Positions 53,494 to 62,527 of a DNA stretch of 64,000 nt are shown one piece after another; position 1 is the first letter of the stretch; every line of letters starts with the position of its first letter. A program made the translations under genes and the position numbers. This DNA is from Rhodoplanes serenus (GTDB lineage: Bacteria; Pseudomonadota; Alphaproteobacteria; Rhizobiales; Xanthobacteraceae), in assembly GCA_945897515.1 (NCBI GenBank), contig CAMDFO010000019.1, positions 1 to 64,000 on the forward strand, in the 5' to 3' direction. The notes under the pieces are model-generated. The model did not search any database. It worked only from the letters and a program-made list of their open reading frames with translations, and was not told the DNA's origin.

Positions 53494-54255
53494 ATGGATC
53501 CCAAGGGACACGCCGCGATCGTCACCGGCGCAGCCTCCGGGCTTGGCGCCGAGACCGCCGCGGCCCTGGCGCGGGCCGGCGCGAAGGTGGCGCTGCTCGA
53601 CGTCAATCTGGACGCCGCAAAGGCGATGGCTGACAAGATCGGTGGCATCGCCATCCGCTGCGACGTCACCAGTTCCGACAATGCCGTGGCGGCGCTGGCC
53701 CAAGCCAAGGAACAGCACGGCGTGGCGCGCATCCTCGTCAACTGCGCCGGCGTCGGTCCGGCCAAGCGCATGGTCGGCCGCGACGGCCCGATGCCGCTGT
53801 CGGATTTCGAGAGGGTCATCGCGATCAACTTGATCGGCACCTTCAACATGATGCGGCTCGCGTCCGCCGACATGCAGGCGCTCGACCCGCTGGCCGACGG
53901 CGAGCGCGGCGTCATTGTCTCGACCGCGTCGGTCGCGGCCTTCGAAGGCCAGATCGGCCAGACCGCCTACGCAGCGTCGAAGGGCGGCGTCGCGGCGCTG
54001 ACGCTGCCGGCGGCGCGCGAGCTGTCGCAGTTCGGCATCCGCGTCATGGCGATCGCACCTGGCATTTTCGGCACGCCGATGCTCAAAGCGCTACCGCAGG
54101 CCGCGCAGGACTCGCTCGGCGCTTCGGTGCCGTTTCCGAAGCGCCTGGGCGAGCCGCGCGAGTTTGCCGATCTCGTGCTGAACATCGTGCGAAGCGGCTA
54201 TCTCAACGGCGAAGTGATCCGGATCGACGGCGCGCTGCGCATGGCGCCGCGCTGA
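53494..54255 (+). CDS. SDR, 3-hydroxyacyl-CoA dehydrogenase type II-like
   Basis: 253 aa. GHAAIVTGAASGLGAETAAA, LVNCAGVGPAKRM and IGQTAYAASKGGVAALTLPA with Tyr and Lys; PGIFGTPMLKALPQAAQDSL closely follows HSD10-type enzymes. It would oxidise the 3-hydroxy-3-arylpropionyl-CoA from the crotonase step. ATG immediately follows the fcs stop (no gap). Confidence 0.88.
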   Translation: MDPKGHAAIVTGAASGLGAETAAALARAGAKVALLDVNLDAAKAMADKIGGIAIRCDVTSSDNAVAALAQAKEQHGVARILVNCAGVGPAKRMVGRDGPMPLSDFERVIAINLIGTFNMMRLASADMQALDPLADGERGVIVSTASVAAFEGQIGQTAYAASKGGVAALTLPAARELSQFGIRVMAIAPGIFGTPMLKALPQAAQDSLGASVPFPKRLGEPREFADLVLNIVRSGYLNGEVIRIDGALRMAPR

Positions 54256-54282
54256 CGGCATGGTATTAATATCGGGGGACGG

Positions 54283-54705
54283 ATGCTGACCTACACCAGA
54301 AACGCGCGCATCGAATGGGGCGACTGCGACCCGGCGGGAATCGTGTTCTTTCCACGCTATTTCGCGATGTTCGATTCCTGCACCACCGCGCTGTTCTCGC
54401 AGGCGCTCGGCCTGAGCAAATACCAGTTCACGCGAAAGTATGCGTTCGCCGGCTATCCGATGGTCGAAACCCGCGCGCGGTTTCTCAAGCCTACAAAATT
54501 CGGCGACGACGTGGTGATCGAGACCAAGATCACCAAGTTCGGCCGGTCGAGCTTCGACGTTCAGCACCGCATCACGCTCAACGGCGAGCTGTGCGTCGAA
54601 TGCTTCGACACGAGGGTCTGGGCGGAGCGCGACCCGAACGATCCGGAGAAGATCAAGGCCAAGCCGGTCCCGGCCGAGGTGATCGAGAAGTTCAACGCGG
54701 GTTGA
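54283..54705 (+). CDS. 4-hydroxybenzoyl-CoA-type thioesterase
   Basis: 140 aa hot-dog protein. The catalytic Asp motif is IEWGDCDPAGIVFFPRYFAM, exactly the pattern of Pseudomonas 4-hydroxybenzoyl-CoA thioesterase. It would release 4-hydroxybenzoate or vanillate from the aroyl-CoA left after side-chain removal, which then reach protocatechuate and LigAB. Last gene of the fcs operon; convergent with the membrane hydrolase gene. Confidence 0.88.
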   Translation: MLTYTRNARIEWGDCDPAGIVFFPRYFAMFDSCTTALFSQALGLSKYQFTRKYAFAGYPMVETRARFLKPTKFGDDVVIETKITKFGRSSFDVQHRITLNGELCVECFDTRVWAERDPNDPEKIKAKPVPAEVIEKFNAG

Positions 54706-54708
54706 CGA

Positions 54709-55911
54709 CTAAGGCGTGTAACCCGCATCCGGGCCGAACGCCGCGACCACCTCGTTGCCCCGCGTCGCCCATTCCTCGACCGGCACCGGGCCGCACGTCA
54801 GCATGAAATAGTCGTAGGCAGCGCGCCGGTCGTTCGCCATGATGAACTGGTAGTGCATGCGGAAGAAGTTGACGCGGATGCGCTTGTAGAGCTCCGGCGA
54901 CAGCATCTCGCGGAAGCGCACCTTCCAAATCAGCGGGTTGCAGCGGGCCGGGCCGGCATCGACGCCGATCCCGGCCACCGGATCGAAATCGTAGAAGTTC
55001 AGGATGTCCTTGCGCGACTGCACATCGATCCATCGCACCGAGGGCTCGACCGCGACGCGTTCGATGATCTTGTGCAGCGCCGACGCCTGCGGATCCACGC
55101 CGGCGCCCGGCATGATCGATCCGAGCGTGAGCAGGACGACCTTCGGGCCGTGCCTGCCGACGTCGGGATCCATCGCGAGCGCCCGCGCCATCACGGCGGG
55201 CCCAAGCACACCGCCGCCGCTGTGGCCTATCACCACGATCTCGTCGGCGGCATTGGCGCGCGCCGCCTCAACGAGACGCCACGCCGCGGCCTCGACCGGC
55301 GCGTCGAAGCATGAAGGATTGCCACGCGCATAGTCGACCAGATAGGGCCAGTGGCTGTTGATCTGGATGATCATGAACCGGTTGGCCAGCGGCTTCAGCA
55401 GAACGAAGCACCCCAATGCGGCAACGGCGCCGGCGATGAACGACACCGCGGGCGGCATGCCCGCATAACGCACGGCGGCGAACGCCGCGAGCCAACCGGC
55501 CACCACCGACAGCGTCAACCACAGCAGCAGCCCGAACTGGAAAAACACCAGCGCTAGCCCGTAGTGCCACGATGCGCGGAACACCCGGAAGATCGTGCCG
55601 GTGAGGAAATATTCCAGCGCCCAACCGATGGCGCGCGGCACCTGCCGCCACAGCGGCTCCGCCATGTTGCCGCGGATCATCTGTTCCTGGCGCAGAAACT
55701 CGTAGCGCGTATCGACCTGCCAGTTCGGCCCGGCCGCTTCGATGTCCCAATGAGCGAAGTCCTCCGAATCGATCTGCAACGGGCCCACTTTGGCGCGCAG
55801 CGGCCAGATGTTCAGGAACCGTTTCCATGAGCGCGTAAACAGATTGTAGTAGCCCTCCGCGCCCTGCGGATCGTAGCCCTCGACATAGATGACGTGCCGC
55901 CGCCGGATCAT
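54709..55911 (-). CDS. membrane-associated alpha/beta hydrolase, unknown substrate
   Basis: 400 aa. Two to three hydrophobic helices in the middle (YGLALVFFQFGLLLWLTLSV, VSFIAGAVAALGCFVLLKPL) separate an N-terminal region that opens RRRHVIYVEGYDPQGAEGYY from a hydrolase part with the nucleophile elbow EIVVIGHSGGGVLGPAVMAR. WIDVQSRKDILNFYDFDPVA and VNFFRMHYQFIM look conserved. I do not know a named family. The gene is 31 bp from the AMP-ligase stop and probably co-transcribed with it. Confidence 0.75.
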   Translation of the reverse strand: MIRRRHVIYVEGYDPQGAEGYYNLFTRSWKRFLNIWPLRAKVGPLQIDSEDFAHWDIEAAGPNWQVDTRYEFLRQEQMIRGNMAEPLWRQVPRAIGWALEYFLTGTIFRVFRASWHYGLALVFFQFGLLLWLTLSVVAGWLAAFAAVRYAGMPPAVSFIAGAVAALGCFVLLKPLANRFMIIQINSHWPYLVDYARGNPSCFDAPVEAAAWRLVEAARANAADEIVVIGHSGGGVLGPAVMARALAMDPDVGRHGPKVVLLTLGSIMPGAGVDPQASALHKIIERVAVEPSVRWIDVQSRKDILNFYDFDPVAGIGVDAGPARCNPLIWKVRFREMLSPELYKRIRVNFFRMHYQFIMANDRRAAYDYFMLTCGPVPVEEWATRGNEVVAAFGPDAGYTP

Positions 55912-55942
55912 GGCTTGCTTTTGCGTTTCCGCGCCGGCCGCG

Positions 55943-57478
55943 TCAATGAGGATCGCGCAAACGTTCGCGCAGCTTGTGGCGCTGGAGCTTGCCGGTGGCG
56001 GTGCGCGGCAGATCGGCCGCCGCTGCAAACCGCCGCGGCAGCTTGTACGGCGGCAGCACCTGCGCCAGTCGCTCGCGCGCCGCCGCGATGGCGGCGTCGC
56101 GGTCCGCGCCGGACGCCGGCACGACATAGAGCACGATCTCCGCCAGACCGAGCGCGCTCTCGCCCAGCACGGCCGCGGTTTCGGCGATCGACGCGATGCC
56201 GGCGAGGGCGTCCTCGATCTCGGAGGGCGCGACCCAGATGCCCGATACGCGCAGCATGTCGCCGCTGCGGCCGCGGTGATGGTAGAAGCCGTCGGCGTCC
56301 TGCGTGTATTCATCGCCGGTTGCGAACCAGCCGTCCGGCCGGAACCGGTCCGCCGGACGTTGCGGCGGATCGGCCGGATTGCCGGTCGCATCGCGATATC
56401 CGGCACAGACCGATGGCATGCGCACCTCGAGCCGTCCGGCCTTGCCCGGCTCGGCGAGCACCGCACCTGCATCGTCGACAATGCGCAACTCGACGCCCGG
56501 CATGGCGCGGCCTGACGAGCCGGGCCGGCGCGAGCCAGGCGTGTTGCCGATCACCATATAGACCAACTCCGAGCAGCCCAGCCCGTCGAGAATGGGATGG
56601 CCTCCTGCCTGCTCCCACGCATTCCAGATCTGCGGCGGCATCCGCTCGCCCGCGGACACATACCAGCGCACCTCGCGAAATGCCGGCGTCCGCGCCAGGC
56701 CCTCGTCAAGCAACCGGTGATAGACGGCGGGAACGCTGAGCACGAGCGTCGGCTTGAAGCGCTGCATGGTGGCGTCGACTGTCGGCGCGGTGGCCCAGCG
56801 CTCGAGCAGAACGTTGGTGGCGCCAAGCCGCAATGTGCCGAACATGTTGCCGAGCGAATAGGCAAAGTGTAGACGCGAGGTCGCGAATGTGCGGTCTGCG
56901 GATGTGGTGTCGAGCACCTCCCGGTAATAATCCGCGCAGATGCCGACGTTGCCATGACGGTGCTCGACCGCCTTCGGCTGGCCGGTGGTGCCCGAGGTCA
57001 TCACCCAGAACGCCGGATCGGCAGGCCCGCGCGGCGTCGGCGCGAGCGCGGCGGCGGGCCCGGCCTTCCAGGCATAAAGCTCGCGGTCGCGCCGCAGCAA
57101 CTGCGCGTGCGGCGCCGACAGCGCGACGGCCTTGGCCGCCGCATCGACGAATTCGGCGTCGACCACGACCGCGACCGGCTGAACCACGGCCAGCGCCTGC
57201 GCGAGGTCTTCGACAGTCGCCCGGTTGGAGAGCGCAACCGAGACCGCACCCACCGCCATCGCGGCGAGATGCAGCGCGACCATATCCGGCGTGTCGATCA
57301 TCAGCAGCACGACGCGGTCGCCGGCATTGACGCCCGCGTTGCGCAGGCCGGCGCCGAACTGGCCGACGCGTGTGGCGAGCGCGCCGTAGGTGAGGGATTC
57401 CTCGGCGCACAGGATCGCCGGATGGTCGGGTCCGGAGACCCCGAGGCCGTGCAGCAAGCAATATTCAACGGCGTTCAT
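55943..57478 (-). CDS. AMP-forming acyl-CoA ligase, benzoate-CoA-ligase-like
   Basis: 511 aa. AFWVMTSGTTGQPKAVEHRH (P-loop), YVSAGERMPPQIWNAWEQAG, ILDGLGCSELVYMVIGNTPG and the C-terminal catalytic Lys in LPRTATGKLQRHKLRERL. SAGE and DGLGCSE are features of the benzoate/aryl acid-CoA ligase group. Substrate unknown. The SDR-rich aromatic setting fits an aromatic acid. Confidence 0.87.
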   Translation of the reverse strand: MNAVEYCLLHGLGVSGPDHPAILCAEESLTYGALATRVGQFGAGLRNAGVNAGDRVVLLMIDTPDMVALHLAAMAVGAVSVALSNRATVEDLAQALAVVQPVAVVVDAEFVDAAAKAVALSAPHAQLLRRDRELYAWKAGPAAALAPTPRGPADPAFWVMTSGTTGQPKAVEHRHGNVGICADYYREVLDTTSADRTFATSRLHFAYSLGNMFGTLRLGATNVLLERWATAPTVDATMQRFKPTLVLSVPAVYHRLLDEGLARTPAFREVRWYVSAGERMPPQIWNAWEQAGGHPILDGLGCSELVYMVIGNTPGSRRPGSSGRAMPGVELRIVDDAGAVLAEPGKAGRLEVRMPSVCAGYRDATGNPADPPQRPADRFRPDGWFATGDEYTQDADGFYHHRGRSGDMLRVSGIWVAPSEIEDALAGIASIAETAAVLGESALGLAEIVLYVVPASGADRDAAIAAARERLAQVLPPYKLPRRFAAAADLPRTATGKLQRHKLRERLRDPH

Positions 57479-57522
57479 CGATGGCGCACGCTCTGCAGAC
57501 TCCGCTGTCTCGATTCTGAGAA

Positions 57523-58569
57523 CTAGACCGCGACGGCTTCGACGATCTCGATCGCCGGATGCGCCGTCGGCAACACCCGCGCGAGCCGCAGTCCGGATTC
57601 GTCGAACAGCGCGGAGTACTGTTCCACGGTGCGCTCGCGGCCGCCGACCAGCAGCATCACGTGCAGATCGAGCCAGCGTCCCGGCCCCGGCGTGTCGTCG
57701 GTCGGCACGGTCTTTTCGAGCACCAGCAGACGCGTTCCGGGCTGCATAGCGCGGCGAATGCTGGTGAGGATGCGTCGCGCGTCCGGGTCGTCGTAATCGT
57801 GCAGCATGTGGCGGCAAAGATAGAGGTCGCCGCCTTTCGGCACCGAGTCGACATCGAACACGTCGCCGGCCGCGAGCGTCACGTTCGGCAAGGGGCCGCC
57901 CTCGCCGCGCCGCGCCGCCGCGATGCCTTCCGGCAGATCGAACAAGGTGGCGCGACGGCCGGGATGCGCGGCGAGGATCGCCGACAGCAGGGAGCCGTTA
58001 CCGCCGCCGACGTCGATGATGTGATTGGATGCGGCAAAGTCATAAGCCGCCACGATCGCCGGCGTCTCCGGCGAATGAACCTCGACCATCATGCGCTGGA
58101 AGCGTGCGCCCTGCGCCGGATTGGCGTGCAGCCAATCGAACATCGGCTGGCCCTTGAGCGCCTCGAACGCGACACCGCCAGCGAGCGCGCCGTCGAGCTC
58201 GCCCCAGATCTCGGCATGATATTCGGTGAGCAGTTCGGCCGCAGTTCGCATCGAATGCGGCGAGCTCGCTGTGAGCAGGCCGCCGAGCGGCGTCAGCGCG
58301 AACTGGCCGCCGGCGCCTTCGGTAACGATGCCGACCGTGGTGAGCGCGCGCAGCAGCCGGTAGACCCGATCGGCGTTGAGGCCGCGCGCCGCCGCGATGG
58401 TCGCGGCATCCGCGGGCGTGGCTTCGATCACATCGGCAAGGCCGAGCCGCGCGAACGACCCGATCGCATGGGTCACCCACAGGCTGCTCAAGAGCATCAT
58501 CATCTTCTTGTGCAGCGATCCGGCATCGGCCGGGGCCTTCGGCGGCTTGACGCTTTCGATCTTCATCAT
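57523..58569 (-). CDS. SAM-dependent methyltransferase, O-methyltransferase family 2
   Basis: 348 aa. An N-terminal dimerisation winged helix (HAIGSFARLGLADVIEATPA, VYRLLRALTTVGIVTEGAGG) precedes the SAM domain with IIDVGGGNGSLLSAILAAHP and GDLYLCRHMLHDYDDPDARR. Resembles acetylserotonin/hydroxyneurosporene O-methyltransferases. Substrate unknown; phenolic acids are plausible here. GGAG lies 5 bp before the ATG. Confidence 0.86.
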   Translation of the reverse strand: MMKIESVKPPKAPADAGSLHKKMMMLLSSLWVTHAIGSFARLGLADVIEATPADAATIAAARGLNADRVYRLLRALTTVGIVTEGAGGQFALTPLGGLLTASSPHSMRTAAELLTEYHAEIWGELDGALAGGVAFEALKGQPMFDWLHANPAQGARFQRMMVEVHSPETPAIVAAYDFAASNHIIDVGGGNGSLLSAILAAHPGRRATLFDLPEGIAAARRGEGGPLPNVTLAAGDVFDVDSVPKGGDLYLCRHMLHDYDDPDARRILTSIRRAMQPGTRLLVLEKTVPTDDTPGPGRWLDLHVMLLVGGRERTVEQYSALFDESGLRLARVLPTAHPAIEIVEAVAV

Positions 58570-58676
58570 GCGCTCCGGGCGAACTGCGAAAATAAGCGGC
58601 GTGCGATGTCCGGCTAGCGGCGAAGCCATAGACCAACGGGCTGGGCGAATCCAGCGGCCCGGAATGACGCGACAGG

Positions 58677-59156
58677 CTAGCCCAATTCGGCGGTGATCTT
58701 GCGCAGGATCGCGAGGAACCGCGCGCGATCGCGTAGTCCGACGACCCGGTCGAGGTCGCGTTCGTGCTCCTGCGCGCAATCGGTGAGTTGGCCCAGCAGC
58801 CGGTCGCCGGCCGGCGTCAACGCCAGCCGATAGGTGCGCCGATCGCCCCGCGTGCGCGTGCGGCGGATCAGGCCGCGCTTGGCGAAATCGGTCAGCAACG
58901 GCGTGAGCGTGGACTTGTCGCGACCGTTGGCGCGGCTGAGCGCGGTCTGACTGATGCCCGGATTTTGCCCGATCAACCGCAGCGTCGCCATGCGGCCGGG
59001 CCGCTCGCCGATCTCCTTCGACAGGCGCGCGAAGGATGCAAACGACGCGCTCTGCGCCAGCCGCAGGTTGAAGCCGATCCAGTTCTCGAGCGGACCGTAG
59101 TCGACCGGCTCGGCGCCATTGCTCTTGCCGTTGCGGGATGCCGGTGGCCGCGCCAT
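58677..59156 (-). CDS. MarR-family regulator
   Basis: 159 aa from ATG 59156; a GTG at 59174 is the alternative. FARLSKEIGERPGRMATLRL, GISQTALSRANGRDKSTLTP and LIRRTRTRGDRRTYRLALTP form the winged helix with the recognition helix and wing; LTDCAQEHERDLDRVVGLRD is the dimer helix. Divergent from the TRAP receptor gene, so it probably controls the transporter. MarR proteins in this setting often sense aromatic acids or their CoA esters. Confidence 0.9.
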   Translation of the reverse strand: MARPPASRNGKSNGAEPVDYGPLENWIGFNLRLAQSASFASFARLSKEIGERPGRMATLRLIGQNPGISQTALSRANGRDKSTLTPLLTDFAKRGLIRRTRTRGDRRTYRLALTPAGDRLLGQLTDCAQEHERDLDRVVGLRDRARFLAILRKITAELG

Positions 59157-59310
59157 TCGCTTTAACGTCCTCACGTTCGGGGAGATTGTTTTATATCCAA
59201 CAATCCAACTTTGGGAGCCTTTACAGCGGCCACGACTTGCGTCTCAATATACGGAAAGTTGGCGCTACAACCAACGCTCAATGGCAAGTATAGGGTGGAG
59301 GAGACAAGCC
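59157..59310. promoter_or_regulatory. divergent MarR / TRAP control region
   Basis: 154 bp, AT-richer than its surroundings. CCAAC/GTTGG half-sites occur four times: a direct pair in TCCAACAATCCAAC at 59196-59209 and an inverted pair GTTGG-N8-CCAAC at 59258-59275. These are candidate MarR operators. GGAGGAG at 59297-59303 is the ribosome site of the receptor gene. No promoter can be fixed with confidence. Confidence 0.5.
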
Positions 59311-60342
59311 ATGCGGTTGAAAAATTCATTAGCGATCATCACCGCCGTCGTCGGCCTTTCGCTGCTGACAACTGCGGCATACACGCAGGACAAGAGTTTC
59401 GAGTTGCGTCTGGCGCATTGGGTGCCGCCGTCGCATCCATTGCAGAAGGCGATGGAGGAGTGGGGCACTTCGCTCGAGAAGGCCACCAACGGCACCGTGA
59501 AGTTCAAGGTGTATCCCGCGCAGCAGCTCGGCAAGGCGTTCGATCATTACGACATGGCGCGCGACGGCATCGCCGACGTGACCTACATCAACCCGGGCTA
59601 TCAGCCGGGCCGGTTCCCGCTGATCGGCGCCGGCGAGCTGCCGTTCCTGATGTCCACTGCGAAGGGCGGCTCGCAGGCGCTCGACGCCTGGTACCGCAAA
59701 TACGCCGAGCAGGAGATGCGCGACGTCAAGTTCTGCCTGGCGTTTGTGCACGATCCGGGCACGTTCCATTCCAAGGCCAAGAAGATCATGGTGCCCGGAG
59801 ACATCAAGGGCATGAAGATCCGCCCGGCGCACGCCACCATCGCGACCTGGGTCACCCAGCTCGGCGGCAGCAACGTGCAGTCGAGCGCGCCCGAGGTGCG
59901 CGACATCATCGAGAAGGGCGTTGCCGAGGCCGTAACCTTCCCGTGGGGCTCGATCCCGCTGTTCGGCATCGACAAGGTGACGAAGTACCACATGGATGCG
60001 CCGTTGTACGTGACGACGTTCGCCTGGGTGATGAACAAGGCGAAGTACAATGAGATGTCGGCGTCGCAGAAAAAGGCCGTCGACGCTCACTGCACCAACG
60101 AATGGGCGCTCAAGGTCGCTGCGCCATGGGCCGACTTCGAGCACCTCGGCGTGCAAAAGCTCAAGGCCGATCCGGCGCACGAGGTCTATTCGATCACGCC
60201 GGCGCAACTCGCCGAATGGCGCAAGTCCGCCGAGCCGCTGGAGAAGACCTGGGCCGACAACGTGCGGAAGGCGCGCGGCAACCCGGACGTTGCGATGAAG
60301 GAGCTCAAGGCCGAGCTTGCCAAGTTCAAAGCGGCGTACTGA
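59311..60342 (+). CDS. TRAP transporter substrate-binding protein (DctP family)
   Basis: 343 aa. Signal peptide MRLKNSLAIITAVVGLSLLT cut near AYTQD. Mature part FELRLAHWVPPSHPLQKAME, TNGTVKFKVYPAQQLGKAFD and IKGMKIRPAHATIATWVTQL; the Arg of KIRPA is the one that usually binds the ligand carboxylate in DctP proteins. Ligand unknown; some DctP proteins of this group take aromatic acids. Confidence 0.9.
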   Translation: MRLKNSLAIITAVVGLSLLTTAAYTQDKSFELRLAHWVPPSHPLQKAMEEWGTSLEKATNGTVKFKVYPAQQLGKAFDHYDMARDGIADVTYINPGYQPGRFPLIGAGELPFLMSTAKGGSQALDAWYRKYAEQEMRDVKFCLAFVHDPGTFHSKAKKIMVPGDIKGMKIRPAHATIATWVTQLGGSNVQSSAPEVRDIIEKGVAEAVTFPWGSIPLFGIDKVTKYHMDAPLYVTTFAWVMNKAKYNEMSASQKKAVDAHCTNEWALKVAAPWADFEHLGVQKLKADPAHEVYSITPAQLAEWRKSAEPLEKTWADNVRKARGNPDVAMKELKAELAKFKAAY

Positions 60343-60352
60343 CGATCGCTTG

Positions 60353-60520
60353 TGTCCCGGGCGCGGCGCAGCATGAGCACTTGCGAATGATGCGCCGCAG
60401 ACCCGGGACCCCGGTTCTTGTCGATCCCAACCGGGACCCCGCGTCTGCGATGCACCGCCATAGCGCGTCGAAGACGCGCGTAAACGCGCTTATTGCGCTG
60501 CATCGCGCGCGGGGAACGCG
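60353..60520. repeat. long GC-rich repeat (family 2)
   Basis: Begins TGTCCCGGGCGCGGCGCAGC, has ACCCGGGACCCCGGTTCTTG and CATAGCGCGTCGAAGACGCG, the latter identical to the copy at 7149-7311, and a degenerate right end (CGCGGGGAACGCG). It fills the gap between the TRAP receptor and small permease genes. Confidence 0.72.
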
Positions 60521-60547
60521 TCGAGATTTGCATCCGGATTTCCGCGT

Positions 60548-61078
60548 ATGGCTGTGAATGACACCATCCCGCCCAACGCGATGGATCGCTTCATCGATTC
60601 GATCGAATGGGTCGCGGCGCTGTTCGTCGGCGTGGTGGCCGCCGACGTCTTCCTCACGGTGATGCTGCGCTATTTCTTCGGCATCTCGATTCCGGATTCC
60701 TACGATTTCGGCCAGCAACTGCTCGGTATCCTGATCTTCTGGGGGATCGCGGCGACTTCCTATCGTGGCACCCACATCACGGTCGATCTGCTGTGGGCCA
60801 ATGTCGGCCCGAAGTGGCAACGCGCGATCGACGTGTTCGCGACGCTGGTCCTGCTGTTTGTCGTGATGGTGCAGACCTACACGCTGTTCGACAAGGTCGT
60901 CTCCACGCGCGACGCCAATCTCCAGACCTTCGATCTGCGGCTTCCGGTCTGGCCGTTCTATGCCGTGGCCTGGATCGGCGATGTAGCCGCCGTCCTGCTG
61001 ATCGCCGTGCGCACCTGGCGGCTGATCTTCCATCCCGAGATGATGCGGCGCGACACCGCCATCAAGCCGGTGGAGTGA
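60548..61078 (+). CDS. TRAP transporter small permease (DctQ family)
   Basis: 176 aa, four helices: WVAALFVGVVAADVFLTVML, LLGILIFWGIAATSY, VFATLVLLFVVMVQTYTLFD and WPFYAVAWIGDVAAVLLIAV. DctQ signature LRYFFGISIPDSYDFGQQLL. ATG at 60548 is chosen. It is 6 bp from the large permease gene. Confidence 0.87.
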   Translation: MAVNDTIPPNAMDRFIDSIEWVAALFVGVVAADVFLTVMLRYFFGISIPDSYDFGQQLLGILIFWGIAATSYRGTHITVDLLWANVGPKWQRAIDVFATLVLLFVVMVQTYTLFDKVVSTRDANLQTFDLRLPVWPFYAVAWIGDVAAVLLIAVRTWRLIFHPEMMRRDTAIKPVE

Positions 61079-61084
61079 CGAGCG

Positions 61085-62383
61085 ATGAGCGCCGACCTCG
61101 TCGCCATCCTCGGTTTTGTCACGCTGTTTGTGCTGATGCTTCTGCGCGTGCCGGTCGGCATGGCGATGGGACTCGTGGGCGTGAGCGGCTTCGCCTATCT
61201 GGTCGGCGGCGGGCCGGCGCTGAAGATCGTCGGCCACACCACGATGCGGACAGTGACCGACTACAACTTCGCGGTCATTCCGCTGTTCCTATTGATGGGC
61301 GCGTTCGCCACCACCTCGGGCATGAGCCGCGAGCTGTTCCGCGCAGCCAACACGTTCGTCGGCCATCTGAGAGGCGGACTCGGCATCGCGACCATCGCGG
61401 CCTGCGGCGGGTTCTCGGCGATCTGCGGCTCGTCGGTCGCGACGGCGGCGACGTTCTCCAAGGTCGCCTATCCGGAGATGCGGCGCTTCAACTATCCGCA
61501 ATCCTTCGCCACCGGCGTGATCGCGGCCGGCGGCACCCTCGGCATCATGATCCCGCCATCGACCGTGCTCGCGGTCTATGGCCTCATCACCGAGCAGGAT
61601 GTCGGCAAGCTGTTCGTTGCCGGCATCGTTCCCGGCATTCTCGCCGTCATCATGTACATCGTGACGATCTCCATCATCGGAGCCGCGCGGCCCGGCCACC
61701 TGCCGGCGGGCCCCCGCCACACCTGGAAAGAGCGCCTCGCATCGCTGCGCGACGTGTGGGCGACGGTCCTGCTGTTCGCCTTCGTGATCGGCGGCATCTA
61801 CGGCGGCGTTTTCACCGCAACCGAAGCGGCGGGCGCGGGCGCCGGCGGCGCCTTCATCATCGGCCTGTTGCGGGGGCGCCTGTCGCGCGCCGACATTCTC
61901 GCCGCCCTGCTCGAGACCACGCGCACCACCGCGGCCATCTTCACCATCCTGATCGGCGCGCTGCTGTTCGGTTACTTCCTCACCATCACGCAGACGCCGC
62001 AGAAGGTGACCGAATTCCTGACCGGCACAGGGTTGGGCAGCTACGGCATCCTGGGCATCATCCTGCTGATGTACCTGGTGCTGGGATGTCTCATGGACGC
62101 GCTCGCCATGATCATCCTCACGGTCCCGATCATCTTCCCGGTGATCAAGGCGCTCGGCTTCGATCCGATCTGGTTCGGCATCATCATCGTGATGACGGTC
62201 GAGCTCGGGCTTATCCATCCCCCGGTCGGCATGAACATCTTCGTCATCAAGAGCGTGATCGAGGACGTAAAAATATCGACGATATTCTATGGCGTGTTGC
62301 CGTTCATTATCACCGACCTGATCCGGCTCGCGATCCTGGTGGCGTTCCCGATCATCGCGACCTGGCTGCCCTCGCATATGTGA
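61085..62383 (+). CDS. TRAP transporter large permease (DctM family)
   Basis: 432 aa with about twelve helices. GLGIATIAACGGFSAICGSS, VATAATFSKVAYPEMRRFNY and AAGGTLGIMIPPSTVLAVYG are classic DctM signatures; PPVGMNIFVIKSVIEDV and similar loops follow. Couples Na+ influx to substrate uptake with DctP and DctQ. Followed after 144 bp by the ThDP enzyme gene. Confidence 0.92.
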   Translation: MSADLVAILGFVTLFVLMLLRVPVGMAMGLVGVSGFAYLVGGGPALKIVGHTTMRTVTDYNFAVIPLFLLMGAFATTSGMSRELFRAANTFVGHLRGGLGIATIAACGGFSAICGSSVATAATFSKVAYPEMRRFNYPQSFATGVIAAGGTLGIMIPPSTVLAVYGLITEQDVGKLFVAGIVPGILAVIMYIVTISIIGAARPGHLPAGPRHTWKERLASLRDVWATVLLFAFVIGGIYGGVFTATEAAGAGAGGAFIIGLLRGRLSRADILAALLETTRTTAAIFTILIGALLFGYFLTITQTPQKVTEFLTGTGLGSYGILGIILLMYLVLGCLMDALAMIILTVPIIFPVIKALGFDPIWFGIIIVMTVELGLIHPPVGMNIFVIKSVIEDVKISTIFYGVLPFIITDLIRLAILVAFPIIATWLPSHM

Positions 62384-62527
62384 GGTTGCAAAAATGCAGC
62401 CCCGCACCATTGTCGGCTTGTAAACCGTCGAGTAAGACAACCCACCGCCCCGACGACTTCCGCTCCGATGGCGGCCGCATGCCCGCTATGATCCGGCCTG
62501 CGTACCTGTAACCCGAGGACTGGAATC

